Assembly: GCA_029859185.1 (NCBI GenBank) | Contig: JAOUDR010000211.1 | Location: 1 to 5,786, forward strand | DNA length: 5,786 nt | Source of the DNA: Gemmatimonadota bacterium | GTDB lineage: Bacteria; Gemmatimonadota; Gemmatimonadetes; Gemmatimonadales; GWC2-71-9 | Reading direction: 5' to 3' | Part shown: in pieces, positions 1-5,786 of the stretch | How positions within the stretch are numbered: position 1 is the first letter of the stretch | Layout: each line of letters opens with the position of its first letter | Notes under the pieces: model-generated | Database searches by the model: none | What the model was told of the DNA's origin: nothing | The model's input: only the letters and a program-made list of their open reading frames with translations | Made by a program: the position numbers and the translations under genes

Positions 1-348
1 TTCGCCGCCGGCGAGTACCTCTGGCTCCCGTTCGAGCACGTCGCCTCGCTCCGGATCGAGCCCCCCAAGCGGGCGCGCGACCTGGTGTGGACCCCGGCCA
101 TCGTGCGCCCGAGCGGGAGCTTCAAAGGGGGCGAGCTGGGAGAGGTCCTGCTGCCCGCCCTGACCCCCGGCGCCTGGCAGCACACCGACCCGCAGGTGCA
201 GATGGGACGCGTCACCGAGTGGCAGGAGCTGCCCGACGGGCGGGAAGCCCCCATCGGCCAGAAGCTCCTGCTGGTGGACGACGAGGAGGTCTCCCTGCTC
301 GAAGTCCGCACACTCGAGTTCACGCCCGCCCCGACCAGCGCCGGGTGA
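1..348 (+). CDS. tagJ: TagJ (ImpE/HsiE family) T6SS accessory protein, 3' part only
   Basis: Reading frame 1 is open from the first base to the TGA at 346-348 and gives the last 115 residues. The start lies outside the window; family members run to roughly 270-290 residues, so more than half is missing. Recognisable ImpE/TagJ C-terminal features are GEYLWLPFEHVASL (residues 4-17 of the fragment), PPKRARDLVW (21-30), GELGEVLLPAL (44-54), the MGRVTEW block (68-74) and a closing GQKLLLVDDEEVSLLEVRTLEF (86-107, with conserved acidic residues before the last strand). In Pseudomonas aeruginosa the homologue HsiE1/TagJ is cytoplasmic and contacts the sheath protein TssB and the ATPase ClpV, so it is thought to help sheath handling. 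It lies 7 nt before tssA, and its stop codon sits inside the likely tssA ribosome binding site. The family call is confident; the exact role in this organism is inferred. Confidence 0.9.
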   Translation, partial: FAAGEYLWLPFEHVASLRIEPPKRARDLVWTPAIVRPSGSFKGGELGEVLLPALTPGAWQHTDPQVQMGRVTEWQELPDGREAPIGQKLLLVDDEEVSLLEVRTLEFTPAPTSAG

Positions 349-350
349 TC
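344..350 (+). promoter_or_regulatory. Ribosome binding site of tssA overlapping the tagJ stop codon
   Basis: GGTGATC matches the 3' part of the extended Shine-Dalgarno consensus (complement of the 16S rRNA end GATCACCTCC) and ends 5 nt before the tssA ATG at 356. The TGA stop of tagJ (346-348) is embedded in it, so a ribosome terminating on tagJ sits directly on the tssA initiation site. This supports both the ATG at 356 and translational coupling. The match is short and the spacing tight, so the assignment is moderate. Confidence 0.5.
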
Positions 351-355
351 GGCGC

Positions 356-2185
356 ATGCCGCTGCCCGATACCCTCCTGACCCCGCTTCCCGGGGACCAG
401 CCCTGCGGCACCGATCTCCGATACGAACCGCTGTACGAAAAGCTCAAAGAGGCCCGCCGCGAGGACGACGACGCCCCACAGGGCGACTGGGAACGGCCGC
501 GGAAGCTGGCCGACTGGCCTCAGGTCATCAAGCTCGCCACCGACGCGCTGGCCAAGCAGACGAAGGACCTGCAGATCGCGGTGTGGCTCGCCGAGGCGCT
601 GTTGCGCCGCGACGGATGCGCCGGGCTGCAGGAGGGCTTGACGCTGCTCCACGGTCTGGTCGACCAGTTCTGGGATCACGTGCATCCCCAGCTCGAGGAC
701 GGCGACGCCGAGTTGCGCGCCGCGCCACTCGAGTGGCTGGGCACGCGCCTCACTATCGCGGTTCGGATGGTCCCGGTCACCACGTCGGGGATCAGCTGGA
801 TCAAGTGCCAGGAGTCGCGGACCGTCCCCTCGGAGCAGGACGCCGAGCAGGAGGAATCGAAGGGACAGGCCCGGCAGACCGCGATCGCCGAGGGGAAACT
901 CACCCCCGAGGAGTTCGACCAGGCCTTCGGCGCGACGCCCAAGCCGTGGTACCGCCAGCTGGTGACCGACGTCGCAGACGCCCAGGCGGCGCTCGGCGAC
1001 CTGATCACGCTGTGCGACGACCGCTTCGGTAGCGACGCCCCCAGCTTCATCCCGATGCGGGAGGCACTGGAGGAGGTACGGCACGGCGTGCAGGGTCTAC
1101 TCGAGCGCAAGCTGCAGCTCGATCCGGATCCGGTGGATGCCGTGGCGGCAGGGGGCACGGCCGGCGGGAGCGGCGCCGCGGTCGCCACCGCGGTTGCGGG
1201 GGGCCTGGCACCAGAACCGGTCGACCGGGCTGACGCCACGGCCCGCCTGATCTCCGCCGCCCGGTTCCTCCGGCGGTCCGAGCCCACCAGCCCGGTCTCG
1301 TATCTCGCGCTGCGGGTGCTCCGCTGGGGGGAGCTTCGGGCGCTGGGGCCGGAGGTCGACCCGCGGCTCCTCGAAGCTCCGCCCACCCACACGCGGAGTC
1401 AACTGAAGACCCTGCTGCTCGACCAGGACTGGTCGCAGCTCCTCGAGGCGGCCGAGACGATCATGGCGACACCGGCCGGCCGGGGCTGGCTCGATCTCCA
1501 GCGCTACGTGCTCAACGCGTGTGCCGGCCTCGGCCCGGACTTCGATGTGGTGGCCCGCGCCATTCGCGAGGAGCTGCGCCGACTCCTGATCGAGATCCCC
1601 GGTCTGCCCGACATGACGCTGATGGACGACATGCCCACCGCGGGCCCGTCGACCGTGAGCTGGCTGCGGGAGGAGCAGTTGGTGGGCGAAGGGTCTGGGG
1701 AAGCTCCCGCGCCCGCGCCGCGTGCGGCCGCCCCGGCAGCCTCCCCCTCCCATGACCGCGCGCTGGAGCGCGCGCTGAGCGAGGTGCGAGCCGGCCGGAC
1801 GCAGGCGGCGCTCGAGCTGCTGCAACGCGAGCTCGAGCGCGAGCGGAGCCCGCGCGGCCGGTTCCTCCGCCAGGTCCAGCTCGCCAAGGTCATGCTCGAG
1901 GCGGGCCTCGATAGCGTGGCCGCGCCTACGCTCGAGCAGCTGGTGGCGCAGATCGACACCCAGCAACTGGAGGCATGGGAGGCAGGGACGGTGGTGGCGG
2001 AGCCGCTGGCCCTGCTCTACCGGTGCCTGCAGCGCCTGGGCGGCGACCCTACGGTCATGCAGACGCTGTACCTCCGCCTGTCCCGTCTCGACCCGATGAT
2101 GGCGATCACCCTGGGGGAACCGACGGGCGAGGCGACGGCGGAAACAACGTGGGAAACGATGAGCGATGGCGAAAGCGGAGCTTGA
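356..2185 (+). CDS. tssA: TssA, long form: ImpA N-terminal domain plus VasJ-like C-terminal domain
   Basis: TssA proteins are cytoplasmic and bind the baseplate and the growing sheath/tube end to prime and guide polymerisation. The 609-residue product opens with an ImpA N-terminal domain at about residues 5-135: PCGTDLRYEPLYEKLKEAR (16-34), DWPQVIKLATDAL (53-65), KDLQIAVWLAEALLRRDG (70-87), then the LVDQFWDHVHPQL block (101-113). A charged stretch follows (about 155-185). A Gly/Ala-rich linker (about 262-285) leads to a middle helical domain (about 290-420) with PTSPVSYLALRVLRWGEL (310-327). An Ala/Pro linker (about 445-465) precedes a C-terminal domain (about 466-582) resembling the VasJ/TssA C-terminal family, with RGRFLRQVQLAKVMLEAG and ALLYRCLQRLGG. 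The last ~25 residues are Thr/Glu-rich and low in complexity. The ATG at 356 fits the family N-terminus. No membrane segment is seen. The 3' end overlaps tssE by 20 nt. Subfamily placement is from motif recall and is less certain than the TssA call. Confidence 0.93.
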   Translation: MPLPDTLLTPLPGDQPCGTDLRYEPLYEKLKEARREDDDAPQGDWERPRKLADWPQVIKLATDALAKQTKDLQIAVWLAEALLRRDGCAGLQEGLTLLHGLVDQFWDHVHPQLEDGDAELRAAPLEWLGTRLTIAVRMVPVTTSGISWIKCQESRTVPSEQDAEQEESKGQARQTAIAEGKLTPEEFDQAFGATPKPWYRQLVTDVADAQAALGDLITLCDDRFGSDAPSFIPMREALEEVRHGVQGLLERKLQLDPDPVDAVAAGGTAGGSGAAVATAVAGGLAPEPVDRADATARLISAARFLRRSEPTSPVSYLALRVLRWGELRALGPEVDPRLLEAPPTHTRSQLKTLLLDQDWSQLLEAAETIMATPAGRGWLDLQRYVLNACAGLGPDFDVVARAIREELRRLLIEIPGLPDMTLMDDMPTAGPSTVSWLREEQLVGEGSGEAPAPAPRAAAPAASPSHDRALERALSEVRAGRTQAALELLQRELERERSPRGRFLRQVQLAKVMLEAGLDSVAAPTLEQLVAQIDTQQLEAWEAGTVVAEPLALLYRCLQRLGGDPTVMQTLYLRLSRLDPMMAITLGEPTGEATAETTWETMSDGESGA

Positions 2186-2660
2186 GCGCAGCGTTCAGCA
2201 GTCGGTGCTCGACCGGCTGGTGGACGACGATCCGACCAGTCAGGCCGAGAGCTCGATGTCCCGATCGGAGTCGGTCCGCGCGCTGAAGGAGGCGGTGCGG
2301 CGCGACCTCGAAGCCCTGCTGAACACGCGCCGCACGGCCGAGACCGCGCCGGAAGGACTCGATGAGGTCGCCGCGTCGGTCTACCATTTCGGCCTGCCCG
2401 ACATCTCCTCCATGAGCCGCGACTCGCCCGAGACCCAGGCCCGCCTGACCCGCATGGTCGAGGAAGCGGTCGGCCTCTTCGAGCCCCGGTTGACGGGGGT
2501 GAAAGTCGTGGCGGCGCCCGACGACCGGGTCCGGTTCGGCGAGCTGCGCTTCGTGATCGAAGGAACCCTGGAGCTCGACCCGGTGCCGGAGCGGATCTCG
2601 TTCGATACCGTCCTCGAATCCACCAAGGGCATGCAGGTGCGGGGCGACGGCCATGCGTGA
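2166..2660 (+). CDS. tssE: TssE, gp25-like T6SS baseplate wedge protein
   Basis: The 164-residue product has the usual length and layout of TssE, the homologue of phage T4 baseplate protein gp25. In the cytoplasm it joins TssF, TssG and TssK to form the baseplate wedge that nucleates the contractile sheath. Visible family marks are the N-terminal SVLDRL segment (13-18), SVRALKEAVRRDLEALLNTRR (36-56) containing the characteristic RDLEALLNTR core, and VYHFGLPDI (72-80). The gp25-like alpha/beta region follows, with LFEPRLTGVKV (104-114) and RFGELRFVIEGTLEL (123-137). The start is well fixed: an in-frame TGA at 2160-2162 lies just upstream, and ATG 2166 is the first possible initiator after it. 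The gene begins inside the last codons of tssA (20-nt overlap) and its last 8 nt overlap tssF. Only a weak purine run (GGGAAA, 2151-2156) precedes the start, so coupling to tssA translation is likely. Confidence 0.93.
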   Translation: MAKAELERSVQQSVLDRLVDDDPTSQAESSMSRSESVRALKEAVRRDLEALLNTRRTAETAPEGLDEVAASVYHFGLPDISSMSRDSPETQARLTRMVEEAVGLFEPRLTGVKVVAAPDDRVRFGELRFVIEGTLELDPVPERISFDTVLESTKGMQVRGDGHA

Positions 2661-4494
2661 CGACCTGCTGCACTACTACGAGCGGGAGCTGTCGTTCCTG
2701 CGACGCATGGGAGCGGAGTTCGCGCAGAAGTACCCCAAGATCGCCTCCCGCCTCATGCTGGAGCCGGCCAAGTGCGAGGACCCGCACGTCGAGCGCCTGC
2801 TCGAGGGCTTCGCCTTCCTGGCGGCCCGGGTCCACCTCAAACTCGACGATGACCTCTCGGAGATCAGCGAGTCGCTGCTGCAGGTGGTCCACCCGCACCA
2901 TGTGCGGCCGGTGCCATCCATGTCGATCGTCACGTTCGAGCTGGACCCGGAGCAGGGCAAGGTCACCACGGGATTTCCCATCCCGCGCGAGTCCCCGCTC
3001 TACTCCAAGCCGGTGGGCGGGACGCCGTGCCGGTTCCGCACGTGCTACGAGACCACGCTGTGGCCCCTCACGGTCGTGGAGGCGCAGTGGATCTCGCCCG
3101 ACCGGCTGCGCCCCGCCATCAAGGCGCGCGAGGCCGTCGCGGCTCTGCGGCTGGTGCTGCGGTGCTTCCCCGACGTGACCTTCGGCAAGCTCGAGCTCGA
3201 CACGCTGCGGCTGTATCTCAACGGCGAGAGCGCGCTGGTGTCGACGCTTTACGAGCTGTTGTGCAACAACTGCATCGACGTGATCATCCGCGACCCCGCC
3301 CCCAACAGCAAGCGGCCGCCCATTACGCTGCCGCCGTCCGCGGTGCGGCCCGTGGGTTTCGCCCGCGACGAGGGCATGCTGCCCTATCCGCGGCAGTCGC
3401 TGCTGGCGCATCGCCTGGTGCAGGAGTACTTCACGTTCCCCGAGAAGTTCTCGTTCATCGACCTGGCCGGCTTCGATCAGGTGCGAGCCGCGGGGTTCGG
3501 GGCCGAGGCCGAGGTCGTGCTGCTGATCTCGCCGTTCGAGCGGCCCGAACGGCGACAGGCGCTGGAAAGCGGCGTGACGGCGGAGTCGTTCAAGCTGGGC
3601 TGTACCCCGGTCATCAACCTGTTTCCCCAGACGTCCGAACCGATTCCCGTGACCGAGACCCGGTACGAGCACCTGATCGTGCCCGACGCTCGGCGGCGGG
3701 CGACGACCGAGATCTACTCGGTGAACGAAGTCAGCGCCGCGACCCCGGGCACGAGCGAGCCGCGGCGGTTCGAGCCGTTCTATTCATACCGGCACGCGCG
3801 GAACGGCGGGGGTCCACAGGTCTTCTGGCACATCAGCCGGCGTCCCGCCGGATGGCGCACGGATCTGGGCACCGACGTGTACGTCGCGTTTGCGGACGCT
3901 TCGGGCGGGCGGACCAGTCCTGACGCGGAGGTGGTCACGGCCCGGCTCACCTGTTTCAACAGCGACCTGCCGAGCCGGCTCCCCTTCGGCGTCCCGGAGG
4001 GGGACTTCGACATGCCGGGCGGCGGCCCGATCCGGCGGATCGCCACCCTGGTCAAGCCGACCCTGGTCATCCAGCCGGCGCTGGGCAAACCGCAGCTGTG
4101 GCGCCTGATCTCGCAGCTCAGCCTCAACTCCGCGTCGCTGGTCGAGGAAGGAGCCGAGGGCCTGCAGGAGCTGCTGCGGCTGCACAACGCGGGCGAGTCG
4201 GCCGTGGGCGAGAATCACGTCCAGGGCATCACGGGATTGAAGGCCGCGCCCTGCTACGCGCGGCTCGACAGCAGCCACGGAATCACGTTCGCGCGGGGCC
4301 ACCGGGTGGAGATCGAGTTCGACGAGGAGCGCTTCACCGGCGGCGGCGTGTACCTGCTGGCCAGCGTCCTGGAGCATTTCCTGGGACTGTACTGCTCGAT
4401 GAACAGCTTCTCCGTCCTGGCCGCGCGCACCCCGCAGCGCAAGCAGTTGTTGCGCGAGTGGCCGCCCCGCGCCGGGTGGAAGCCGCTCCTGTGA
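2653..4494 (+). CDS. tssF: TssF (VasA/ImpG), T6SS baseplate protein
   Basis: The 613-residue product is full length for TssF. TssF pairs two-to-one with TssG in the baseplate wedge and links the sheath platform to the spike and membrane complex. Family signatures run along its whole length: DLLHYYERELSFLRRMG (4-20), FAQKYPKIASRLML (23-36), CEDPHVERLLEGFAFLAARV (41-60), LLQVVHPHHVRPVPSM (75-90), CRFRTCYETTLWPL (126-139), and the strongly conserved LPYPRQSLLAHRLVQEYF (243-260) followed by FPEKFSFIDL. Further on come CTPVINLFPQTSEPI (317-331), FYSYRH (376-381), LTCFNSDLPSRLPFG (432-446), LWRLISQLSLN (482-492), and a C-terminal GVYLLASVLEHFLGLY (565-580) ending in WPPRAGWKPLL. No frameshift or missing block is apparent. 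The ATG at 2653 overlaps the tssE stop by 8 nt, and the stop overlaps the tssG GTG start in a GTGA tetranucleotide. A GGGG run at 2641-2644 is the only candidate ribosome binding site. Confidence 0.96.
   Translation: MRDDLLHYYERELSFLRRMGAEFAQKYPKIASRLMLEPAKCEDPHVERLLEGFAFLAARVHLKLDDDLSEISESLLQVVHPHHVRPVPSMSIVTFELDPEQGKVTTGFPIPRESPLYSKPVGGTPCRFRTCYETTLWPLTVVEAQWISPDRLRPAIKAREAVAALRLVLRCFPDVTFGKLELDTLRLYLNGESALVSTLYELLCNNCIDVIIRDPAPNSKRPPITLPPSAVRPVGFARDEGMLPYPRQSLLAHRLVQEYFTFPEKFSFIDLAGFDQVRAAGFGAEAEVVLLISPFERPERRQALESGVTAESFKLGCTPVINLFPQTSEPIPVTETRYEHLIVPDARRRATTEIYSVNEVSAATPGTSEPRRFEPFYSYRHARNGGGPQVFWHISRRPAGWRTDLGTDVYVAFADASGGRTSPDAEVVTARLTCFNSDLPSRLPFGVPEGDFDMPGGGPIRRIATLVKPTLVIQPALGKPQLWRLISQLSLNSASLVEEGAEGLQELLRLHNAGESAVGENHVQGITGLKAAPCYARLDSSHGITFARGHRVEIEFDEERFTGGGVYLLASVLEHFLGLYCSMNSFSVLAARTPQRKQLLREWPPRAGWKPLL
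4491..4494 (+). promoter_or_regulatory. GTGA stop/start overlap coupling tssF to tssG
   Basis: The TGA of tssF (4492-4494) shares two bases with the GTG start of tssG (4491-4493). Overlaps of this type commonly allow a terminating ribosome to reinitiate, and no strong Shine-Dalgarno precedes the GTG. This placement decides the tssG start. The coupling itself is inferred. Confidence 0.6.
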
Positions 4495-5486
4495 CCGCCG
4501 ACCCGCGCAAAGCCCTCGCCCACGACGCCACCGCCTATCAGTTCTTCCAGGCGGTGCGACTCCTTGGCCGCCGGTCCCCCGACACACACCCGGTAGGCGA
4601 CTTCGCGAACCCGGCGGACGAAGCCGTCCGGTTCAGTGTGGCCGCGTCGCTGGCGTTCCCGGCGAGCGAGATTCAGGCGGTCGAGCAGCTGCCCGACGGC
4701 CCCCCCCGCATGACGGTCAACTTCATGGGACTCACGGGGCCCCAGGGGGTGCTGCCCTACCACTACACGCAGCTCGTGGCCGGACGCCTGCGGCAGCGGG
4801 ATCGCGGACTGCGTGACTTCCTCGATATCTTCCACCACCGGATCCTGTCGCTGTTCTACCGGAGCTGGGAGAAATCCCATTTCCCGGTCGCCTACGAGCG
4901 GAGCGGCGGCGACCCGATTACCCAGCACGTCCGCGATCTCGTGGGGATGGGCGAGCCACCGGCCGAGGAGCCGGCGTGGCACCGGAGCGCCCTGCTGTAC
5001 TTCGCCGGACTCCTGCTCCCGCAGCCGCGCTCGGCCCACGGACTGGAGCGGCTGCTCGAGGGCGTGTTCGACGTGCCGGTCGAGGTCGAGCAGTTCGTGG
5101 GCGAGTGGTACCGTCCCGTGGGCGAGACGCAGTGCGTCGTGACCGACGACGAGCGGGTGGCCGGGCGGCTGGGTCAGGGTGCCCTGGTGGGCGACGCGGT
5201 GTGGGACCGGCAGGCCAAGGTGCGCCTGCGGCTGGGGCCGCTGTCACGCGAGCGCTACGAGGAATTCCTCCCCGGCGGGGCGGCGCACGAGGAGCTGCGC
5301 CAGCTCACCCGGTTCTTCGGGGGCGAGGCGCTCGACTTCGGCGTCCAGTTGGTGCTGGCGCGAAACCACGTCCCGCCCTGCGTCCTCGGTGCGGACGACG
5401 GAGAGGGTCTGCCGCTCGGATGGAGCACTTGGGTGCGCACCGGACCAATGACCCACGACCCTGACGATACGATTCTCACCCTGTGA
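4491..5486 (+). CDS. tssG: TssG (VasB/ImpH), T6SS baseplate protein, GTG start
   Basis: The product is 331 residues, normal for TssG, which binds TssF and TssE in the baseplate wedge and contacts TssK. The frame is open for about 390 nt upstream inside tssF, but family homology begins only here: the protein opens with AYQFFQAVRLLGRR (15-28), typical near a TssG N-terminus. The start is therefore taken as GTG 4491, which overlaps the tssF TGA by 4 nt. Other family marks are EAVRFSVAASLAFPASEI (44-61), MTVNFMGLTGPQGVLPYHYT (74-93), DFLDIFHHRILSLFYRSWEK (109-128), and LLYFAGLLL (168-176). Next come LERLLEGVFDVPVEVEQFVGEW (185-206), LGQGALVGDAVWDRQAKVRLRLGPL (227-251) and a C-terminal LPLGWSTWVRTGP (307-319). 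A run of eight C residues at 4700-4707 falls in codons for Gly70-Pro-Pro-Arg73; the frame is intact across it. A weak GGTGGA (4475-4480) precedes the start. Coupling to tssF is likely. Confidence 0.95.
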   Translation: MTADPRKALAHDATAYQFFQAVRLLGRRSPDTHPVGDFANPADEAVRFSVAASLAFPASEIQAVEQLPDGPPRMTVNFMGLTGPQGVLPYHYTQLVAGRLRQRDRGLRDFLDIFHHRILSLFYRSWEKSHFPVAYERSGGDPITQHVRDLVGMGEPPAEEPAWHRSALLYFAGLLLPQPRSAHGLERLLEGVFDVPVEVEQFVGEWYRPVGETQCVVTDDERVAGRLGQGALVGDAVWDRQAKVRLRLGPLSRERYEEFLPGGAAHEELRQLTRFFGGEALDFGVQLVLARNHVPPCVLGADDGEGLPLGWSTWVRTGPMTHDPDDTILTL

Positions 5487-5506
5487 CCGTGAGCGCCAGC
5501 GCATGA
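5483..5506 (+). other. Possible 7-codon relay mini-ORF between tssG and clpV
   Basis: A GTG at 5483 overlaps the tssG TGA (5484-5486) as GTGA. It opens a 7-codon frame (M-T-V-S-A-S-A) that closes with a TGA at 5504-5506, overlapping the clpV ATG (5503-5505) as ATGA. No purine-rich Shine-Dalgarno precedes clpV, so reinitiation through this frame would give a route for coupling. There is no evidence that the peptide itself has a function. Short frames of this kind also arise by chance in GC-rich DNA. Confidence 0.25.
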
Positions 5507-5512
5507 CCGTGA
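5484..5512 (+). repeat. Direct repeat of TGACCGTGA at the tssG stop and the clpV start
   Basis: The 9-mer TGACCGTGA occurs at 5484-5492 (starting on the tssG stop) and again at 5504-5512 (starting on the second base of the clpV ATG), 20 nt apart. Both copies would encode an M-T-V start (GTG or ATG, then ACC GTG), which suggests a small duplication of an initiation region or simple coincidence. No inverted repeat or terminator hairpin is seen in the 16-nt gap. Confidence 0.5.
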
Positions 5513-5786
5513 ATCTCAAGTCTCTCATCGGCAAACTGAACGGGCAGGCCCGGCACACGCTGGAGGCGTCCGCCGGCCTGTGCCTTGGGCGCACCCACTA
5601 CGACGTCGAGATCGAGCACTTCCTGATGAAGGCGCTCGACGCGACGGACGGCGACTGCGCGCTGATTCTCAAGCACTTTGGCGTAGACCGCTCCAAGCTG
5701 GCGGCCGATCTGGCCAAGGCGCTGGACAAGCTGAAATCCGGGAACGCCCGCACGCCGTCCCTGTCGCCCACCCTGGTCAAGATGCT
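5503..5786 (+). CDS. tssH: TssH/ClpV AAA+ ATPase, N-terminal part only
   Basis: ATG 5503 starts a frame that runs off the window edge after 94 complete codons. Full ClpV proteins are about 850-900 residues, so only the N-terminal Clp_N repeat domain and the start of its linker are present; no Walker motif is in the window. ClpV is a cytoplasmic Hsp100-type ATPase that recognises contracted TssB/TssC sheath through its N domain and unfolds it for reuse. Typical ClpV features are NLKSLIGKLN (4-13), RHTLEASAGLCLGRTHYDVE (17-36), IEHFLMKALD (37-46), ALILKHFGVD (53-62) and LAKALDKLKSGNARTPSLSP (70-89). The last two set it apart from housekeeping ClpB, as does its position directly after tssG. No alternative upstream start is seen in frame close by; GTG 5509 is a possible but less likely start. 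It lies 16 nt after tssG without a clear ribosome binding site. Confidence 0.93.
   Translation, partial: MTVNLKSLIGKLNGQARHTLEASAGLCLGRTHYDVEIEHFLMKALDATDGDCALILKHFGVDRSKLAADLAKALDKLKSGNARTPSLSPTLVKM

Noticed and set aside
320..1084. Open frame on the - strand (254 codons) opposite the start of tssA
   Set aside because: It mirrors the tssA N-terminal domain codons, has no family resemblance, and has no promoter or ribosome binding site evident.
1780..1850. Repeated GAGCTCGAGC / CTCGAG words in the 3' half of tssA
   Set aside because: They come from recurring Leu-Glu codons (CTC GAG) in a helical, charged region, not from an independent repeat or operator.
2017..3672. Long open frame on the - strand (551 codons) across the tssA/tssE/tssF junctions
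   Set aside because: It lies antisense to three well-recognised T6SS genes. Its translation is Arg/Gly/His-rich with no recognisable domain, as expected from GC-rich codon bias on the opposite strand.
3027..3923. Open frame on the + strand (298 codons) inside tssF in another frame
   Set aside because: It is entirely within tssF, with biased Arg/Ala-rich composition and no recognised motif; a shadow of the real gene.
4098..4490. Upstream extension of the tssG frame inside tssF
   Set aside because: The frame is open, but the translated residues are Arg/Ala/Gly-rich without TssG homology, while family similarity begins just after GTG 4491.
3784..4587. Open frame on the - strand (267 codons) opposite the tssF/tssG junction
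   Set aside because: Low-complexity Arg/Ala/Gly-rich translation, antisense to conserved tssF and tssG sequence; a composition artefact.
5487..5502. Possible terminator or promoter in the tssG-clpV gap
   Set aside because: Sixteen bases are too few for either, and no hairpin with a T run or -10/-35 pair is visible.

Overview
This window is the central part of a type VI secretion system (T6SS) gene cluster. All genes are on the + strand and packed end to end: tagJ (3' part) - tssA - tssE - tssF - tssG - tssH/clpV (5' part). The only bases outside protein-coding genes are 7 nt between tagJ and tssA and 16 nt between tssG and clpV. The other junctions overlap by 20, 8 and 4 nt. I see no promoter, terminator, RNA gene, mobile element, CRISPR or tRNA. 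The window appears to be the interior of one long polycistronic operon that continues beyond both edges.

The DNA is very GC-rich, with strong G/C preference at third codon positions, and is uniform from gene to gene. Nothing suggests recent insertion. The host is probably a high-GC Gram-negative or otherwise diderm bacterium, because a T6SS needs a two-membrane envelope. I cannot assign a phylum from sequence alone. A Proteobacterium, Myxococcota, Acidobacteriota or Gemmatimonadota would all fit, and this is a guess.

Region by region: 1-348 encodes the C-terminal 115 residues of TagJ (ImpE/HsiE family), a sheath/ClpV accessory protein. 356-2185 encodes a long TssA (609 aa) with an ImpA N-terminal domain and a VasJ-like C-terminal domain. 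It caps and primes sheath and tube assembly. 2166-2660, 2653-4494 and 4491-5486 encode TssE, TssF and TssG, three baseplate (wedge) proteins. 5503-5786 begins TssH/ClpV, the AAA+ ATPase that disassembles contracted sheath. Together they cover baseplate construction, sheath polymerisation and sheath recycling. The tube (Hcp), sheath (TssB/TssC), spike (VgrG) and membrane complex (TssJLM) genes are not in the window. By analogy with known clusters, TssB/TssC/Hcp probably lie just upstream and VgrG or other genes downstream.

I did not find an undescribed system here. The points worth a second look are small: the placement of tssA between tagJ and tssE; a long VasJ-type TssA together with TagJ; a 7-codon mini-ORF that exactly bridges tssG and clpV through GTGA and ATGA overlaps; and a C8 tract inside tssG.
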